Below the pieces are notes generated by a model. The model ran no database searches and was not told the DNA's origin. It worked only from the letters and a program-made list of their open reading frames with translations. Positions 10,455 to 19,716 of a stretch of 64,000 nt of DNA are shown piece by piece. This DNA comes from an uncultured Pseudomonas sp. Its GTDB lineage: Bacteria > Pseudomonadota > Gammaproteobacteria > Pseudomonadales > Pseudomonadaceae. Both the position numbers and the translations under genes were made by a program. Numbering within the stretch: position 1 is the first letter of the stretch; each line of letters opens with the position of its first letter. Location of the stretch: NCBI RefSeq assembly GCF_946885955.1, contig NZ_CAMPHI010000004.1:114893-178892 (forward strand), read 5' to 3'.

Positions 10455-11600
10455 ATGATCATTTCCGCCTCGACTGATTACCGCGCCGCGGCACAACGCA
10501 AGCTGCCGCCGTTCCTGTTTCACTACCTCGACGGCGGCGCCTATGCCGAGCACACGCTACGGCGCAATGTCGAGGATCTGGCCGATATCGCCCTGCGCCA
10601 GCGCGTACTGAAGAACATGGCGGAGCTGAGTCTGGAAACCAAGCTGCTCGGTGAAACCCTGTCGATGCCGGTGGCGCTCGCGCCGGTCGGCCTGACCGGC
10701 ATGTACGCGCGACGCGGTGAAGTGCAGGCCGCCAAGGCGGCGGCGGCCAAAGGCATTCCCTTCACCCTGTCGACGGTGTCGGTATGCCCGATCGAGGAAG
10801 TGGCGCCGGCGATCGAGCGGCCGATGTGGTTCCAGCTCTACGTGTTGAAAGACCGCGGTTTTATGAAGAACGCCCTGGAGCGCGCCAAGGCTGCCGGGGT
10901 GACCACCCTGGTGTTTACCGTCGACATGCCGGTACCGGGCGCCCGCTACCGCGATGCCCACTCCGGCATGAGCGGGCCGAACGCGCCGCTGCGTCGTGTG
11001 CTGCAGGCCATGACCCATCCGGCCTGGGCCTGGGACGTCGGCCTGCTCGGCAAGCCCCATGACCTGGGCAATATTTCCGCCTACCGTGGCAGCCGCACGG
11101 GCCTTGCCGACTACATCGGCTGGCTCGGCGCCAATTTCGACCCCTCGATCTCCTGGAAGGACCTGGAGTGGATCCGCGAATTCTGGCAAGGACCGATGGT
11201 GATCAAGGGCATCCTCGACCCGCAGGATGCCAAGGACGCAGTGAGCTTCGGCGCCGACGGCATAGTCGTCTCCAACCACGGCGGGCGCCAGCTCGACGGC
11301 GTGCTGTCCAGCGCACGGGCGTTGCCGACGATCGCCGATGCGGTCAAGGGCGACCTGGCGATCCTCACCGACTCGGGGGTTCGTACCGGCCTCGACGTGG
11401 TGCGCATGCTCGCCCTTGGCGCCGACAGCGTGATGCTCGGGCGCGCCTTCGTCTATGCCCTGGCGGCTGCCGGCGGCGCGGGCGTGAGCAACCTGCTGGA
11501 GCTGATCGAGAAAGAAATGCGCGTGGCCATGGTACTGACCGGCGCCAAGTCGATCAGCGAGATCAATGCCGACTCGCTGGTGCGTGAGCTGGGCCGTTAA
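10455..11600 (+). CDS. lldD: FMN-dependent L-lactate dehydrogenase LldD
   Basis: A 381-residue alpha-hydroxy acid dehydrogenase starting [20 protein letters not shown]. It carries the FMN fold markers [23 protein letters not shown], the active-site segment [11 protein letters not shown] with the catalytic His, and [19 protein letters not shown]. It oxidises L-lactate to pyruvate and passes electrons to the quinone pool at the inner membrane. A GTG nine bases earlier is possible, but the ATG gives the family N-terminus. It lies 92 bases after lldP. Confidence 0.96.
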   Translation: MIISASTDYRAAAQRKLPPFLFHYLDGGAYAEHTLRRNVEDLADIALRQRVLKNMAELSLETKLLGETLSMPVALAPVGLTGMYARRGEVQAAKAAAAKGIPFTLSTVSVCPIEEVAPAIERPMWFQLYVLKDRGFMKNALERAKAAGVTTLVFTVDMPVPGARYRDAHSGMSGPNAPLRRVLQAMTHPAWAWDVGLLGKPHDLGNISAYRGSRTGLADYIGWLGANFDPSISWKDLEWIREFWQGPMVIKGILDPQDAKDAVSFGADGIVVSNHGGRQLDGVLSSARALPTIADAVKGDLAILTDSGVRTGLDVVRMLALGADSVMLGRAFVYALAAAGGAGVSNLLELIEKEMRVAMVLTGAKSISEINADSLVRELGR

Positions 11601-11608
11601 GCCTCTGC

Positions 11609-11685
11609 GTAGGAGCCAGCTTGCTGTGGTGCGGCACGCCGACGACCCTTGTAAGTCAAAGCATCGCCAGCAAGCTGGCTCCTAC
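11609..11685. repeat. REP-type palindrome GTAGGAGCCAGCTTGCTG
   Basis: GTAGGAGCCAGCTTGCTG at the left is the reverse complement of CAGCAAGCTGGCTCCTAC at the right, separated by about 40 bases. This is the well-known Pseudomonas REP sequence arranged as a BIME, lying between lldD and the D-lactate dehydrogenase gene. Confidence 0.85.
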
Positions 11686-11769
11686 TATAGCTCGCTACGC
11701 AACAGCGCTCCGTCGAAAGCGGAGCGGTGACCGTCACAGATAAAGACCATCGACAATTCCGGAGCGCCC

Positions 11770-14580
11770 ATGAGCCTGCCCGCCACCTTTCTTGCCGAGG
11801 TGCACAGCCTGATCCCAGCAGACCGCCTGTTCGACGACCCGCTGTCGACCCTGGCCTTCGGCACCGACGCCAGCTTCTATCGGCTGATCCCCAAACTGGT
11901 GGTGCGGGTCGAGTCGGAGCGCGAGGTCGTGCAGCTGCTCAAACTGGCCAGTGCCGAACGGGTGCCGGTGACCTTCCGCGCCGCCGGCACCAGCCTCTCC
12001 GGCCAGGCCATCAGCGACTCGGTACTGATCGTGCTGGGCGATAACTGGAATGGCCGCGAGGTCCGCGCCCAGGGCAGCCAGATTCGCCTGCAACCCGGGG
12101 TGATCGGCGCCCAGGCGAATGCCGTGCTGGCGCCCTACCAGCGCAAGATCGGCCCGGATCCGGCCTCGATCAACGCCTGCAAGATCGGCGGCATCGTCGC
12201 CAACAATGCCAGCGGCATGTGCTGCGGCACCGCGCATAACACCTATCACACCCTGGCCGGCATGCGCCTGGTGCTGGCCGACGGCACCGTGCTGGACACC
12301 GAAGACCCAATCAGCGTCACGCGCTTCTTCGCCACCCACGCCGAGCTGCTCGCCCAGCTCGCCGAACTGGCCCGGCAAACCCGCGCCAATAGCGAACTGG
12401 CGGCGAAAATTCGGCATAAATACCGCCTGAAGAACACCACCGGGCTGTCGCTCAACGCCCTGGTCGATTTCGACCAGCCGCTGGATATCCTCAGCCACCT
12501 GATGGTCGGTTCGGAAGGTACCCTGGGCTTTATCAGCGCGGTGACCTACGACACCGTGCCGGATCACCCGCACAAGGCCAGTGCGCTGTTGGTATTTCCC
12601 GATGTGCAGAGCTGCTGCCGCGCCGTGACCGTGCTGAAACAGCAACCGGTCTCCGCCGTGGAGCTGCTGGACAGGCGCAGTCTGCGCTCGGTACAGAACA
12701 AGCCCGGCATGCCGGAGTGGGTGAAGAATCTGTCGGATGGCGCCTGCGCCCTGCTGATCGAGTCCCGCGCCGCCAGCCAGAGCCTGCTGCACGAACAGCT
12801 CGGCCAGGTGATGGCCTCGGTCGGCGAATTCCCTCTGGAGAAGCGCGTCGACTTCAGCGAAGACCCGGCCGTATACAACCTGCTGTGGAAAATCCGCAAG
12901 GACACCTTCCCCGCCGTCGGCGCGGTGCGCCAGACCGGCACCACGGTGATCATCGAGGACGTGACCTTTCCCATCGAGCAGCTTGCCGAGGGCGTCAATC
13001 GCCTGCTCGCGCTGTTCGACAAACACGGCTATGACGAGGCGATCATTTTCGGCCACGCCCTGGAAGGCAACCTGCACTTCGTCTTTACCCAGGGCTTCGA
13101 CGACCCGCAGCAGGTGGCGCGCTATGAAGCCTTTATGCAGGACGTGGCGCAGCTGGTGGCGGTTGAATTCGGCGGCTCGCTCAAGGCCGAACACGGCACC
13201 GGGCGCAATATGGCGCCCTTCGTCGAACTGGAATGGGGCGCCGATGCCTACCAGCTGATGTGGCGGCTCAAGCGCCTGTTAGACCCGCAGGGCATTCTCA
13301 ACCCTGACGTGGTGCTCAGCGAAGATCCGCAGATCCACCTGAAAAATCTCAAGCCGCTGCCCGCAGCCGATGCAATCGTCGACAAGTGCATCGAATGCGG
13401 CTTCTGCGAGCCGGTGTGTCCGTCCAAAGGTCTGACCTTGAGCCCGCGCCAGCGCATCGTGATCTGGCGCGATATCCAGGCGAAAAAACGCGCGGGTATC
13501 GATACCGAAGCGCTGGAGCGCGACTACCAATACCAGGGCATCGACACCTGCGCCGCCACCGGCTTGTGCGCCGAGCGTTGCCCGGTGGGGATCAATACCG
13601 GCGACCTGGTGCGCCAGCTGCGCGCCCGCGATGCCAACAACAGCCGCACCGCCGACTGGCTGGCGAACAACTTCCGCCGCGCCATGCAGGGCACCCGGGT
13701 CGTGCTGCATGTGGCCAACGGCGCGCGCATGGTTATGGGCGCACCCTTGCTCAGCCGCACCTCGGCGGCGCTGAGCAAAGCCAGCCAAGGCCGCGTACCG
13801 CAGTGGACGCCGGCCATGCCGCAACCGATTCGCCACCTGCGCTTGCCCCAGACCAGCAACGATCCGCGGCCCCGGGTGGTATATCTGGCGGCCTGCGTAT
13901 CCCGGGCCATGGGCCCGGCGGCCAGCGACAGCGAGCAGGTGCCGCTGTTCGACAAGACCCGTGCACTGCTGGAGAAAGGCGGCTTCCAGGTGGTATTCCC
14001 GGCCGATCTGGACAACCTCTGCTGCGGCCAACCCTTCGCCTCCAAGGGCTATGCCGAGCAAGCGCAGCGCAAGAAGCAGGAGCTGATCGATGCCCTGCTC
14101 GAGGCCAGCCGCGGCGGCCTCGACCCGATCTATTGCGACACCAGCCCCTGCACCCTGCGCCTGCTGCAAGACGGGCTGGACCCGCGCCTGAAGCTGCATG
14201 ATCCGGTGAAGTTCATCCGCGAGCAGCTGCTCGACAAACTCGACATCGAGCCGCAAACCGCGCCCATCGCCGTGCATGTCACCTGCAGCACCCAGCACCT
14301 CGGGGAAGCCCAGGGCCTGATCGACATCGTGCGGCGCTGCACCCGCGAAGTGGTGATCCCCGAGGGCATCCATTGCTGCGGCTTCGCTGGCGACAAGGGC
14401 TTCACCACCCCCGAACTGAACGGCCACGCTCTGCGCAGCCTGAAGTCGGCGGTGCAGTATTGCGCCGAAGGCATCAGCACCAGCCGCACCTGCGAAATCG
14501 GGCTCAGCCAACATGGCGGCATCGACTACCACGGCCTGGTCTACCTGGTTGATCGGGTATCGCGGGCCAGGCAGCTTTGA
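11770..14580 (+). CDS. FAD/Fe-S D-lactate dehydrogenase (quinone-linked)
   Basis: A 936-residue fusion. Residues about 35-180 form an FAD-binding PCMH domain (VTFRAAGTSLSGQAISDSV), about 190-470 the FAD-oxidase C domain, then two ferredoxin clusters: CIECGFCEPVCP from Cys540 and CAATGLCAERCP from Cys594. Two CCG modules follow, CCGQPF at 751 and HCCGFAGDKG at 868. This is the large iron-sulfur D-lactate dehydrogenase type found after lldD in Pseudomonas. It would oxidise D-lactate to pyruvate, completing use of both isomers. A REP element separates it from lldD, so it may be transcribed at a different level. Confidence 0.92.
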   Translation: MSLPATFLAEVHSLIPADRLFDDPLSTLAFGTDASFYRLIPKLVVRVESEREVVQLLKLASAERVPVTFRAAGTSLSGQAISDSVLIVLGDNWNGREVRAQGSQIRLQPGVIGAQANAVLAPYQRKIGPDPASINACKIGGIVANNASGMCCGTAHNTYHTLAGMRLVLADGTVLDTEDPISVTRFFATHAELLAQLAELARQTRANSELAAKIRHKYRLKNTTGLSLNALVDFDQPLDILSHLMVGSEGTLGFISAVTYDTVPDHPHKASALLVFPDVQSCCRAVTVLKQQPVSAVELLDRRSLRSVQNKPGMPEWVKNLSDGACALLIESRAASQSLLHEQLGQVMASVGEFPLEKRVDFSEDPAVYNLLWKIRKDTFPAVGAVRQTGTTVIIEDVTFPIEQLAEGVNRLLALFDKHGYDEAIIFGHALEGNLHFVFTQGFDDPQQVARYEAFMQDVAQLVAVEFGGSLKAEHGTGRNMAPFVELEWGADAYQLMWRLKRLLDPQGILNPDVVLSEDPQIHLKNLKPLPAADAIVDKCIECGFCEPVCPSKGLTLSPRQRIVIWRDIQAKKRAGIDTEALERDYQYQGIDTCAATGLCAERCPVGINTGDLVRQLRARDANNSRTADWLANNFRRAMQGTRVVLHVANGARMVMGAPLLSRTSAALSKASQGRVPQWTPAMPQPIRHLRLPQTSNDPRPRVVYLAACVSRAMGPAASDSEQVPLFDKTRALLEKGGFQVVFPADLDNLCCGQPFASKGYAEQAQRKKQELIDALLEASRGGLDPIYCDTSPCTLRLLQDGLDPRLKLHDPVKFIREQLLDKLDIEPQTAPIAVHVTCSTQHLGEAQGLIDIVRRCTREVVIPEGIHCCGFAGDKGFTTPELNGHALRSLKSAVQYCAEGISTSRTCEIGLSQHGGIDYHGLVYLVDRVSRARQL

Positions 14581-14730
14581 GCAGCGACACAGCGGAAAAA
14601 CCACCTGAACTCCCGCGGCATTCAGGGAGTCAGCCGTTATAAGCCTGAAACAACCAGGCCTACATCGATCCCTAGCGCTGTCGTTAGCGTCAGCGCAGGC
14701 GGGAGATTTTCATGATGAGAGGACTATCAG

Positions 14731-15000
14731 ATGAAGCTTATTACGCTGTTCGCCGTTGCCGCACTGTCGTCCACCCCCGTACTTGCCGAAGACCTGTGCG
14801 CGACTCAACTGCAAAAACTGGACAACAAGGAAACCCAGACCATCACCCTCGGCTCGCCGGCCAAAAGCCAGGTCGAGGAACTGACCAAGCAGGCCAAGGA
14901 AGCGCAAAGCGCTGGCGATACCGACGCCTGCATCAGCCACTCGGCCAAGGCCCTGCACCTGCTCAACCTGTCCGATGGCGATGGTCAGAATCCCAGCTGA
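14731..15000 (+). CDS. Small exported protein, unknown function
   Basis: An 89-residue protein with a clear signal peptide (MKLITLFAVAALSSTPVLA), two Cys residues (in AEDLCAT and TDACIS) and a short helical body with VEELTKQAKEAQSAGDTDAC and KALHLLNL. An AGAGGACTAT-type Shine-Dalgarno precedes the ATG. It resembles the next gene in size, helical pattern and its final KAL/EALxLL segment, so the two are probably paralogs. Function not recognised; the paired helices recall a single TPR-like hairpin. Confidence 0.8.
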   Translation: MKLITLFAVAALSSTPVLAEDLCATQLQKLDNKETQTITLGSPAKSQVEELTKQAKEAQSAGDTDACISHSAKALHLLNLSDGDGQNPS

Positions 15001-15134
15001 CGCCTCTCGAAACGCAGCGAGCGAAACGTGATCGGGCTATCGCCTGACGCGCCTTGCTCGCGCCAACGACCTGGCCGGGCGCACGGCGGATTCCTTCCTA
15101 TACTGAGATGTCGACTCAAAATAGGAGAGTGATC

Positions 15135-15395
15135 ATGTGGAACTCAACCGTGCGCCGCCTCGTTCTTGCTTTCGCCGCTGCGCTATTCAGCACTTCGCTC
15201 TGGGCCATGCACTGCCCGGCCGATATGGCGAAGATCGATGCCCAGCTGCAAAGTGCACCACCCAGTGATGCGACCGTCCTTGCGCAGGTGCAAAAACTGC
15301 GCGCGGAAGGCGAAGCCCTGCACAAGGCCGGCAATCATGCCGAATCGGTCAAAGTGCTCGGTGAAGCCTTGCAGCTGCTGGACGCCAGCGAATAA
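15135..15395 (+). CDS. Small exported protein, paralog of the preceding gene
   Basis: An 86-residue protein: signal peptide MWNSTVRRLVLAFAAALFST with cleavage near SLWA, then CPADMAKIDAQLQ and a helical hairpin ending HAESVKVLGEALQLLDASE. AGGAGAG lies just upstream of the ATG. The body aligns in pattern with the upstream 89-residue protein (KLR..GEALHKAGNHAES versus KQAKEAQSAGDTDACIS). It converges on the sensor kinase gene. Unknown function. Confidence 0.8.
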   Translation: MWNSTVRRLVLAFAAALFSTSLWAMHCPADMAKIDAQLQSAPPSDATVLAQVQKLRAEGEALHKAGNHAESVKVLGEALQLLDASE

Positions 15396-15422
15396 CCGAC
15401 GACCGTTGAGTGCTCACCGCAC

Positions 15423-18350
15423 TCAACGCTCCGATACCGGCATGGGGCCCAGCAGAGTCAGGGCAATACGACGAACCTGGGCAATATCGATCGGCTTGGC
15501 CAGACAGGCCTGGGCTCCACGTCGGCGCGCCTCCTCGAATATCGACTCGTCGGCCGCGGCGCTGATCACCAGCACCGGCACCGCCTGCAGGCGCAGCTCG
15601 CGCCGCATGCCATCGAGAATCTCCATCCCGTCGCCGTCCGGCAAATCCAGATCCAGCAACAGCAAGGCCGGGGTGGCGTTTTGCAGCTCGCTCAGCGCCC
15701 GCTGGATCGAACCCGCACCGCGCACCTCGGCAAGCCCGCGCAACGCCTCCTGCACCACCTTCATGCATGCGGGGTGGTCTTCGACACAGAGCACATCGAC
15801 CAGACGCCGCGGCGCGTTGGCTTTATCACCACCAAGCGCATCGTCGGTCTCGCTGGGCACAGGCGCGCCCGGCAAGTCGACCCAGAAACGGCTGCCATGC
15901 CCGGCGACGCTGCTGAAGCCCATTTCCCCGCCCATCAGATTCGCCAACTCGCGACTCAATACCAGGCCGATCCCCGTGCCGGGAATATTCGAGTTTTCCC
16001 GCCCGAGCCGCTGGAACGGCCGGAACAACTGGCGTTGCTGCACTGCGGTCAAGCCCGAGCCGCTGTCCTCGACCCACAGACGCACACAGTCGGAACGCAA
16101 CTCGTAACCGATGGTGATCATGCCTTGCGGGCTGTTGTACTTGATCGCATTGGATAGCAGGTTGAGCATCACCTGACGCAAACGGCGCATATCGGCCAAC
16201 ACATACAGGCCGGTATTCGCCTCGGCCAGCACCTGCAATTGCAGACCACGCTGCTGCACCTCGGGCTGTACCAGCTCGGCACAGCCGTTGAGCAATGCGC
16301 CGATCTCCACCGGCTGCAGATGCAGTTGCTGGCGACGGCTTTCAATACTCGACAAATCGAGAATATCGTCGACCAACGAGGTCAGATGCCGGCTGGCGTT
16401 GATGATTTCCCGCGCATAATCGGCCTCCTGCCGGGCATCCGGCTTGTCCTGCGCCTCCATCTCGATCAGCTGGCTAAAGCCGTAGATCGCATTCAACGGC
16501 GTGCGCAGCTCATGGCTCATGCTCGAGAGGAAGCGACTCTTGGCCTGACTCGCGGCCTGAGCCTCAAGGGTGGCCTGGCGCAGCTCCTCCTGAACCTTCT
16601 TCAGCCGGGTGATATCGACATGGGTGCCGGCGACGCGCAGCGCATTGCCCTCGGCATCGCGCTGCAGCACCTTGCCGCGGCTAAGCAACCAGACATACTC
16701 GCCGATGGCGTCGGCGTACAGGTACTCGGCCTCGAACTTGTCCTCGCCACTGGCGATGAACTGCTGACGCAGGTGCCGCACGCGCTCCAGGTCATTGGGG
16801 TGTATGTGCTGATTGAACTCGCTGAATGGCATCTTCTCGTGGATCAGGCCGAAGCGCGTGGCGAAGCGATTGCTAACGCGTATGCTGGCGCTCGGCACAT
16901 CCGCCTCCCAGAGGCTCTCGGTCGTGCTGTCGAGCACCAGCTGCAGCACCTCCTGTGCCTCACGGCGCTCGTTCTCGCTGGCCTGGAGCTGTTCGCCGGT
17001 GTGCTGCACCGCATCCGCCATGCTGACCAGTTCGTCGATCTGGCTGTCGGGTGCCGCGGGGTGGAACTCGCCCTGCCCCAGGCTGCGCATCATCCCGACA
17101 ACGCCGTCGATAGGCTGCACCAGCTGCTCGCTCAGACGTCGCGAACGCAACCACATCCAGGCGAAGAACAGCAGGTAGAACAACACCAGGCCGGCAATCA
17201 GCAGATAACCGATCTGCAGATAGCGCTCAGCCAGACGGTTGGTCTCGTTGAAAATGCTTTCCTCATCGACTACCAGCAACAGGCGCCAACCGGTCTGCGG
17301 AATCGTGGTCCAGGTCACCAGCTGCTTGCGACCGCCGAGCAGCAATTCCTGCACATTGCGCTCGCCGGCGGCCATGGCCTTCAGCAGCGGCAGCATCTCG
17401 CTGCGCTTGCTCAGGTTGAAGTCCTCCGGCTTCAGCACCTCGCGGCGCACCGCCTCGGCATAGGAATACTCGGTCAATTCGCGCAGACCGAAATCCCTCT
17501 CACCGCTACGCGGCAGCGCCATGATGTTGTGGTCGCGGCTGACCAGCATCGCATAGCCCTGCCATGGCACGTCCAACTCGCCGATCTCGTGAAGGATCTG
17601 GCCGATGGTGATGTCGATCCCGACCACCCCTTCGAGAAAATCGCCACGGTATACCGGCGCGATGGCCGACATCATCCAGCCGCGGCCGGCCGGGTCGAGA
17701 TAGACATCGGTCCAGACCACCTTGCGCTCGGGGTTGTGCTTGGCGTCGGCCAGGTAATAGAAGTTGTAATCGGGTATCACCATGTCATGGGGATACTGCT
17801 CGGGCGTCATAAAGAACGGATAGATGCGGTTGTAACTGTCCCAGCTATTGAAATAGAGCGCCGCAACCAGCGGGTTCGCCTTCTGCACCGACTGCATCAA
17901 GGGGTCGAGCTGCGACAGCCGCAATGCCTTGGCGTGGTCCTGCTGCTCCGGCGGCGTGCTATTGGCATAGAAAGAAGCCGCGCGCCCGTCGTCGCTGCGG
18001 CTATAGAACACGCCCGTATCGCTCATCACATGGCGCTCGCGCTCCACGGCATCCGGCTGGAACGCGGTGTTCTGCAAGGCGGCAAGCGCCGAATCGCGAA
18101 AGATCCGCACCAGCTCCTCGACCGAGCGCAGGCGGCTATCGACTACCTGCCCCTCGCGCATCACCGCCGTCGACAGGTCGTCCAACGCGCTGACCTGCAG
18201 ATGCTCGATCTGCGAATCACGAATCGCGGCGTTACTCAGCAGGTACACAGTGATCAACACAGACTCGACCAGCACCAGCGGGATCAGAGCGCTTTGCACA
18301 AAGGCGCGCCAAATCCACTGACGCAAGGGAGAACGAGGCTCGCGTGGCAT
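15423..18350 (-). CDS. Membrane hybrid sensor histidine kinase with Cache and PAS domains
   Basis: A 975-residue protein from the ATG before PREPRSPLRQWI. TM1 is near residues 15-35, a large periplasmic double-Cache domain follows, then TM2 (YLLIAGLVLFYLLFFAWMWL), a HAMP-like linker, a PAS domain, and HisKA with H box SSMSHELRTPLNAIYGF. The ATPase shows NLLSNAIKYN, VEDSGSGL and GTGIGLVLS, and the C-terminal receiver shows LLLLDLDLPDGDG and a conserved KPI. It senses a small periplasmic ligand and autophosphorylates with internal relay. No separate regulator gene is adjacent. An in-frame start 24 codons upstream is also open; neither has a strong Shine-Dalgarno. Confidence 0.9.
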   Translation of the reverse strand: MPREPRSPLRQWIWRAFVQSALIPLVLVESVLITVYLLSNAAIRDSQIEHLQVSALDDLSTAVMREGQVVDSRLRSVEELVRIFRDSALAALQNTAFQPDAVERERHVMSDTGVFYSRSDDGRAASFYANSTPPEQQDHAKALRLSQLDPLMQSVQKANPLVAALYFNSWDSYNRIYPFFMTPEQYPHDMVIPDYNFYYLADAKHNPERKVVWTDVYLDPAGRGWMMSAIAPVYRGDFLEGVVGIDITIGQILHEIGELDVPWQGYAMLVSRDHNIMALPRSGERDFGLRELTEYSYAEAVRREVLKPEDFNLSKRSEMLPLLKAMAAGERNVQELLLGGRKQLVTWTTIPQTGWRLLLVVDEESIFNETNRLAERYLQIGYLLIAGLVLFYLLFFAWMWLRSRRLSEQLVQPIDGVVGMMRSLGQGEFHPAAPDSQIDELVSMADAVQHTGEQLQASENERREAQEVLQLVLDSTTESLWEADVPSASIRVSNRFATRFGLIHEKMPFSEFNQHIHPNDLERVRHLRQQFIASGEDKFEAEYLYADAIGEYVWLLSRGKVLQRDAEGNALRVAGTHVDITRLKKVQEELRQATLEAQAASQAKSRFLSSMSHELRTPLNAIYGFSQLIEMEAQDKPDARQEADYAREIINASRHLTSLVDDILDLSSIESRRQQLHLQPVEIGALLNGCAELVQPEVQQRGLQLQVLAEANTGLYVLADMRRLRQVMLNLLSNAIKYNSPQGMITIGYELRSDCVRLWVEDSGSGLTAVQQRQLFRPFQRLGRENSNIPGTGIGLVLSRELANLMGGEMGFSSVAGHGSRFWVDLPGAPVPSETDDALGGDKANAPRRLVDVLCVEDHPACMKVVQEALRGLAEVRGAGSIQRALSELQNATPALLLLDLDLPDGDGMEILDGMRRELRLQAVPVLVISAAADESIFEEARRRGAQACLAKPIDIAQVRRIALTLLGPMPVSER

Positions 18351-18526
18351 ATTAAGGTCTAGTCCTAAGACGAACAGGTTACAAAGCGACAAGCATAGCT
18401 GCCTGAATCCACTAGTCACCATATTTCCCGCAGCGGTGTGATCTTGCCAGCGCTCTGCATTGCCCGGTCGACGGCATGGAACCTTTGCCGTAAACTAGCG
18501 TCTCAAGCGACAAGAACTGAAGTTTT

Positions 18527-18914
18527 GGGGCCGATTAGGATTCGACGCCGGTAGCGAAACTTGAGGGGCATGCCGAGTTGGTAACAGAACTCGTAAATAA
18601 ACTGTTGCAAAACTCTATAATTGCCAATGATGACAATTACGGTGCTCAACTAGCTGCGTAAGCAGCCTAGTCGCACTTCTGGTAGCTTCGGCTCCAGCAA
18701 TCATTAGGGGATGTCTGTAAACCCGAAATGATTGTCATATAGAACAGAATCGTCGCCTAGTACGTTGTGGACGAAGCGGCTAAACATTACACAACTCGCC
18801 CAAAGCACCCTGCCCGTCGGGCGGCCAAGGGTTAACTCAGTAGACACGGCTAAGCATGTAGAACCGACAGCGGAGAACTGGCGGACGGGGGTTCAAATCC
18901 CCCCGGCTCCACCA
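18527..18914 (+). ncRNA. ssrA: Transfer-messenger RNA (tmRNA)
   Basis: It opens with GGGGCCGATTAGGATTCGAC and ends in a tRNA-like T-arm GGGGTTCAAATCCCCC and CCGGCTCCACCA, with the 5' GGGGCC pairing to the 3' GGCTCC. The tag frame at 18623-18661 reads ANDDNYGAQLAA and stop; the LAA end is the protease-recognised signal. With SmpB (7025-7507) it frees stalled ribosomes. Its 3' end is the insertion point of the element that follows, and the gene is left intact. Confidence 0.98.
18889..18904. other. Left attachment site (attL) in the tmRNA 3' end
   Basis: GGGTTCAAATCCCCCC, inside the T-arm of tmRNA, occurs again at 27363-27378. tmRNA 3' ends are known hot spots for tyrosine-recombinase elements, and an integrase gene lies just downstream. 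The identity stops after 16 bases, shorter than most att cores. Confidence 0.65.
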
Positions 18915-18928
18915 ACTAGAAGCGCCTA

Positions 18929-18970
18929 AAGCCCTGATTTTCCTAGGAATTTCGGGGCTTTTTTGTTTTT
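18929..18970 (+). terminator. Terminator just after tmRNA
   Basis: AAGCCCTGA pairs with the complementary TTCGGGGCTT, followed by a run of T (TTTTTTGTTTTT). It lies 15 bases past the tmRNA end, on the element side of the attachment site, so the integrated element supplies the tmRNA terminator now in use. Confidence 0.8.
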
Positions 18971-18990
18971 GACACCCTTCGACTGCCCCA

Positions 18991-19002
18991 AAAGTGTCAC
19001 AG
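18991..19002. repeat. Left copy of AAAGTGTCACAG direct repeat
   Basis: The 12-mer AAAGTGTCACAG lies about 90 bases inside the left attachment site and recurs in the same orientation at 27248-27259, about 100 bases inside the right one. Position and pairing suggest integrase arm-type binding sites, by inference only. Confidence 0.45.
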
Positions 19003-19059
19003 ATCAGGCAATACGTTAGAGTACGAAGCAAAACCCGCGAACCAGAGCTTCAGACAGCC

Positions 19060-19716
19060 ATGACTAGCGGAGCCCCTACACCTCCACGGAAGGACTACAT
19101 CTTGCCTAGCTTTTCTCATCTACTCAGCACACTGAAAAACTACGTTACGCGTTACTGGGGGCGAATTAGCGTACTGGTGACCGCCGTCGTGATCCCACTA
19201 TTAGCTTGGCTGGCACCAAGCCCATTCTCTGAAACCAACAACTCTGCAATTTATGGTCGCTGGGAAAGCAAGTATGGGTATCCAGATTCAGCGGGCATGG
19301 TGAACTTGCACGGCGTCACCGAGTTCCTGGAGGACGACTCCTACAGGTACACAGGCTTCATCACGCTAACTACAGGCAAGCCCCCCATCGACATGGTTTT
19401 TCGTGTCAACGCTGCGGGCACTTGGAAAGGTGACGACGAGAGGATCATTACCAAGCTCACGGCGATGAACTCCTCCCTTGAGGAGGTTCGCAAAGGGGAG
19501 ATCAGGCTGAACGGAAGCATGCTCGCCCAGACGATGAAAGAACCCCCAAAGCTGGAAAGCATCATCCCGACAGGTAGTTCAGAGCAATACAAAGTCCTTG
19601 CCCTTGATGAGGATCGGATCAAGCTGCAGGTAGATAACCTGAAAGGTGAGCCGGTCGCCTTCGATATGCTCAAGACACCTGGTCGCATCCCAGGAAAACT
19701 CCTGCCAATGGACTGA
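19060..19716 (+). CDS. Membrane-anchored hypothetical protein (element cargo)
   Basis: A 218-residue protein starting MTSGAPTPPRKDYILPSF. One transmembrane segment (ISVLVTAVVIPLLAWLAP, about residues 40-58) is followed by a soluble domain rich in beta strands beginning AIYGRWESKYGYPDSAG, with a lipocalin-like GxW start. Family not recognised. The frame is open upstream to a GTG at 18994, but that part overlaps the arm-type repeat and is not convincing. Its 3' end overlaps the convergent integrase gene by 47 bases. Placed next to attL, it is probably cargo. Confidence 0.7.
   Translation: MTSGAPTPPRKDYILPSFSHLLSTLKNYVTRYWGRISVLVTAVVIPLLAWLAPSPFSETNNSAIYGRWESKYGYPDSAGMVNLHGVTEFLEDDSYRYTGFITLTTGKPPIDMVFRVNAAGTWKGDDERIITKLTAMNSSLEEVRKGEIRLNGSMLAQTMKEPPKLESIIPTGSSEQYKVLALDEDRIKLQVDNLKGEPVAFDMLKTPGRIPGKLLPMD

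Noticed and set aside
11734..14604. Two long reverse frames over the D-lactate dehydrogenase gene
   Set aside because: No start signals or domains; Gly/Ala/His-rich translation typical of antisense frames in GC-rich genes.
16239..18362. 707-codon forward frame over the sensor kinase
   Set aside because: Antisense to a clear multi-domain kinase; no recognisable domain.
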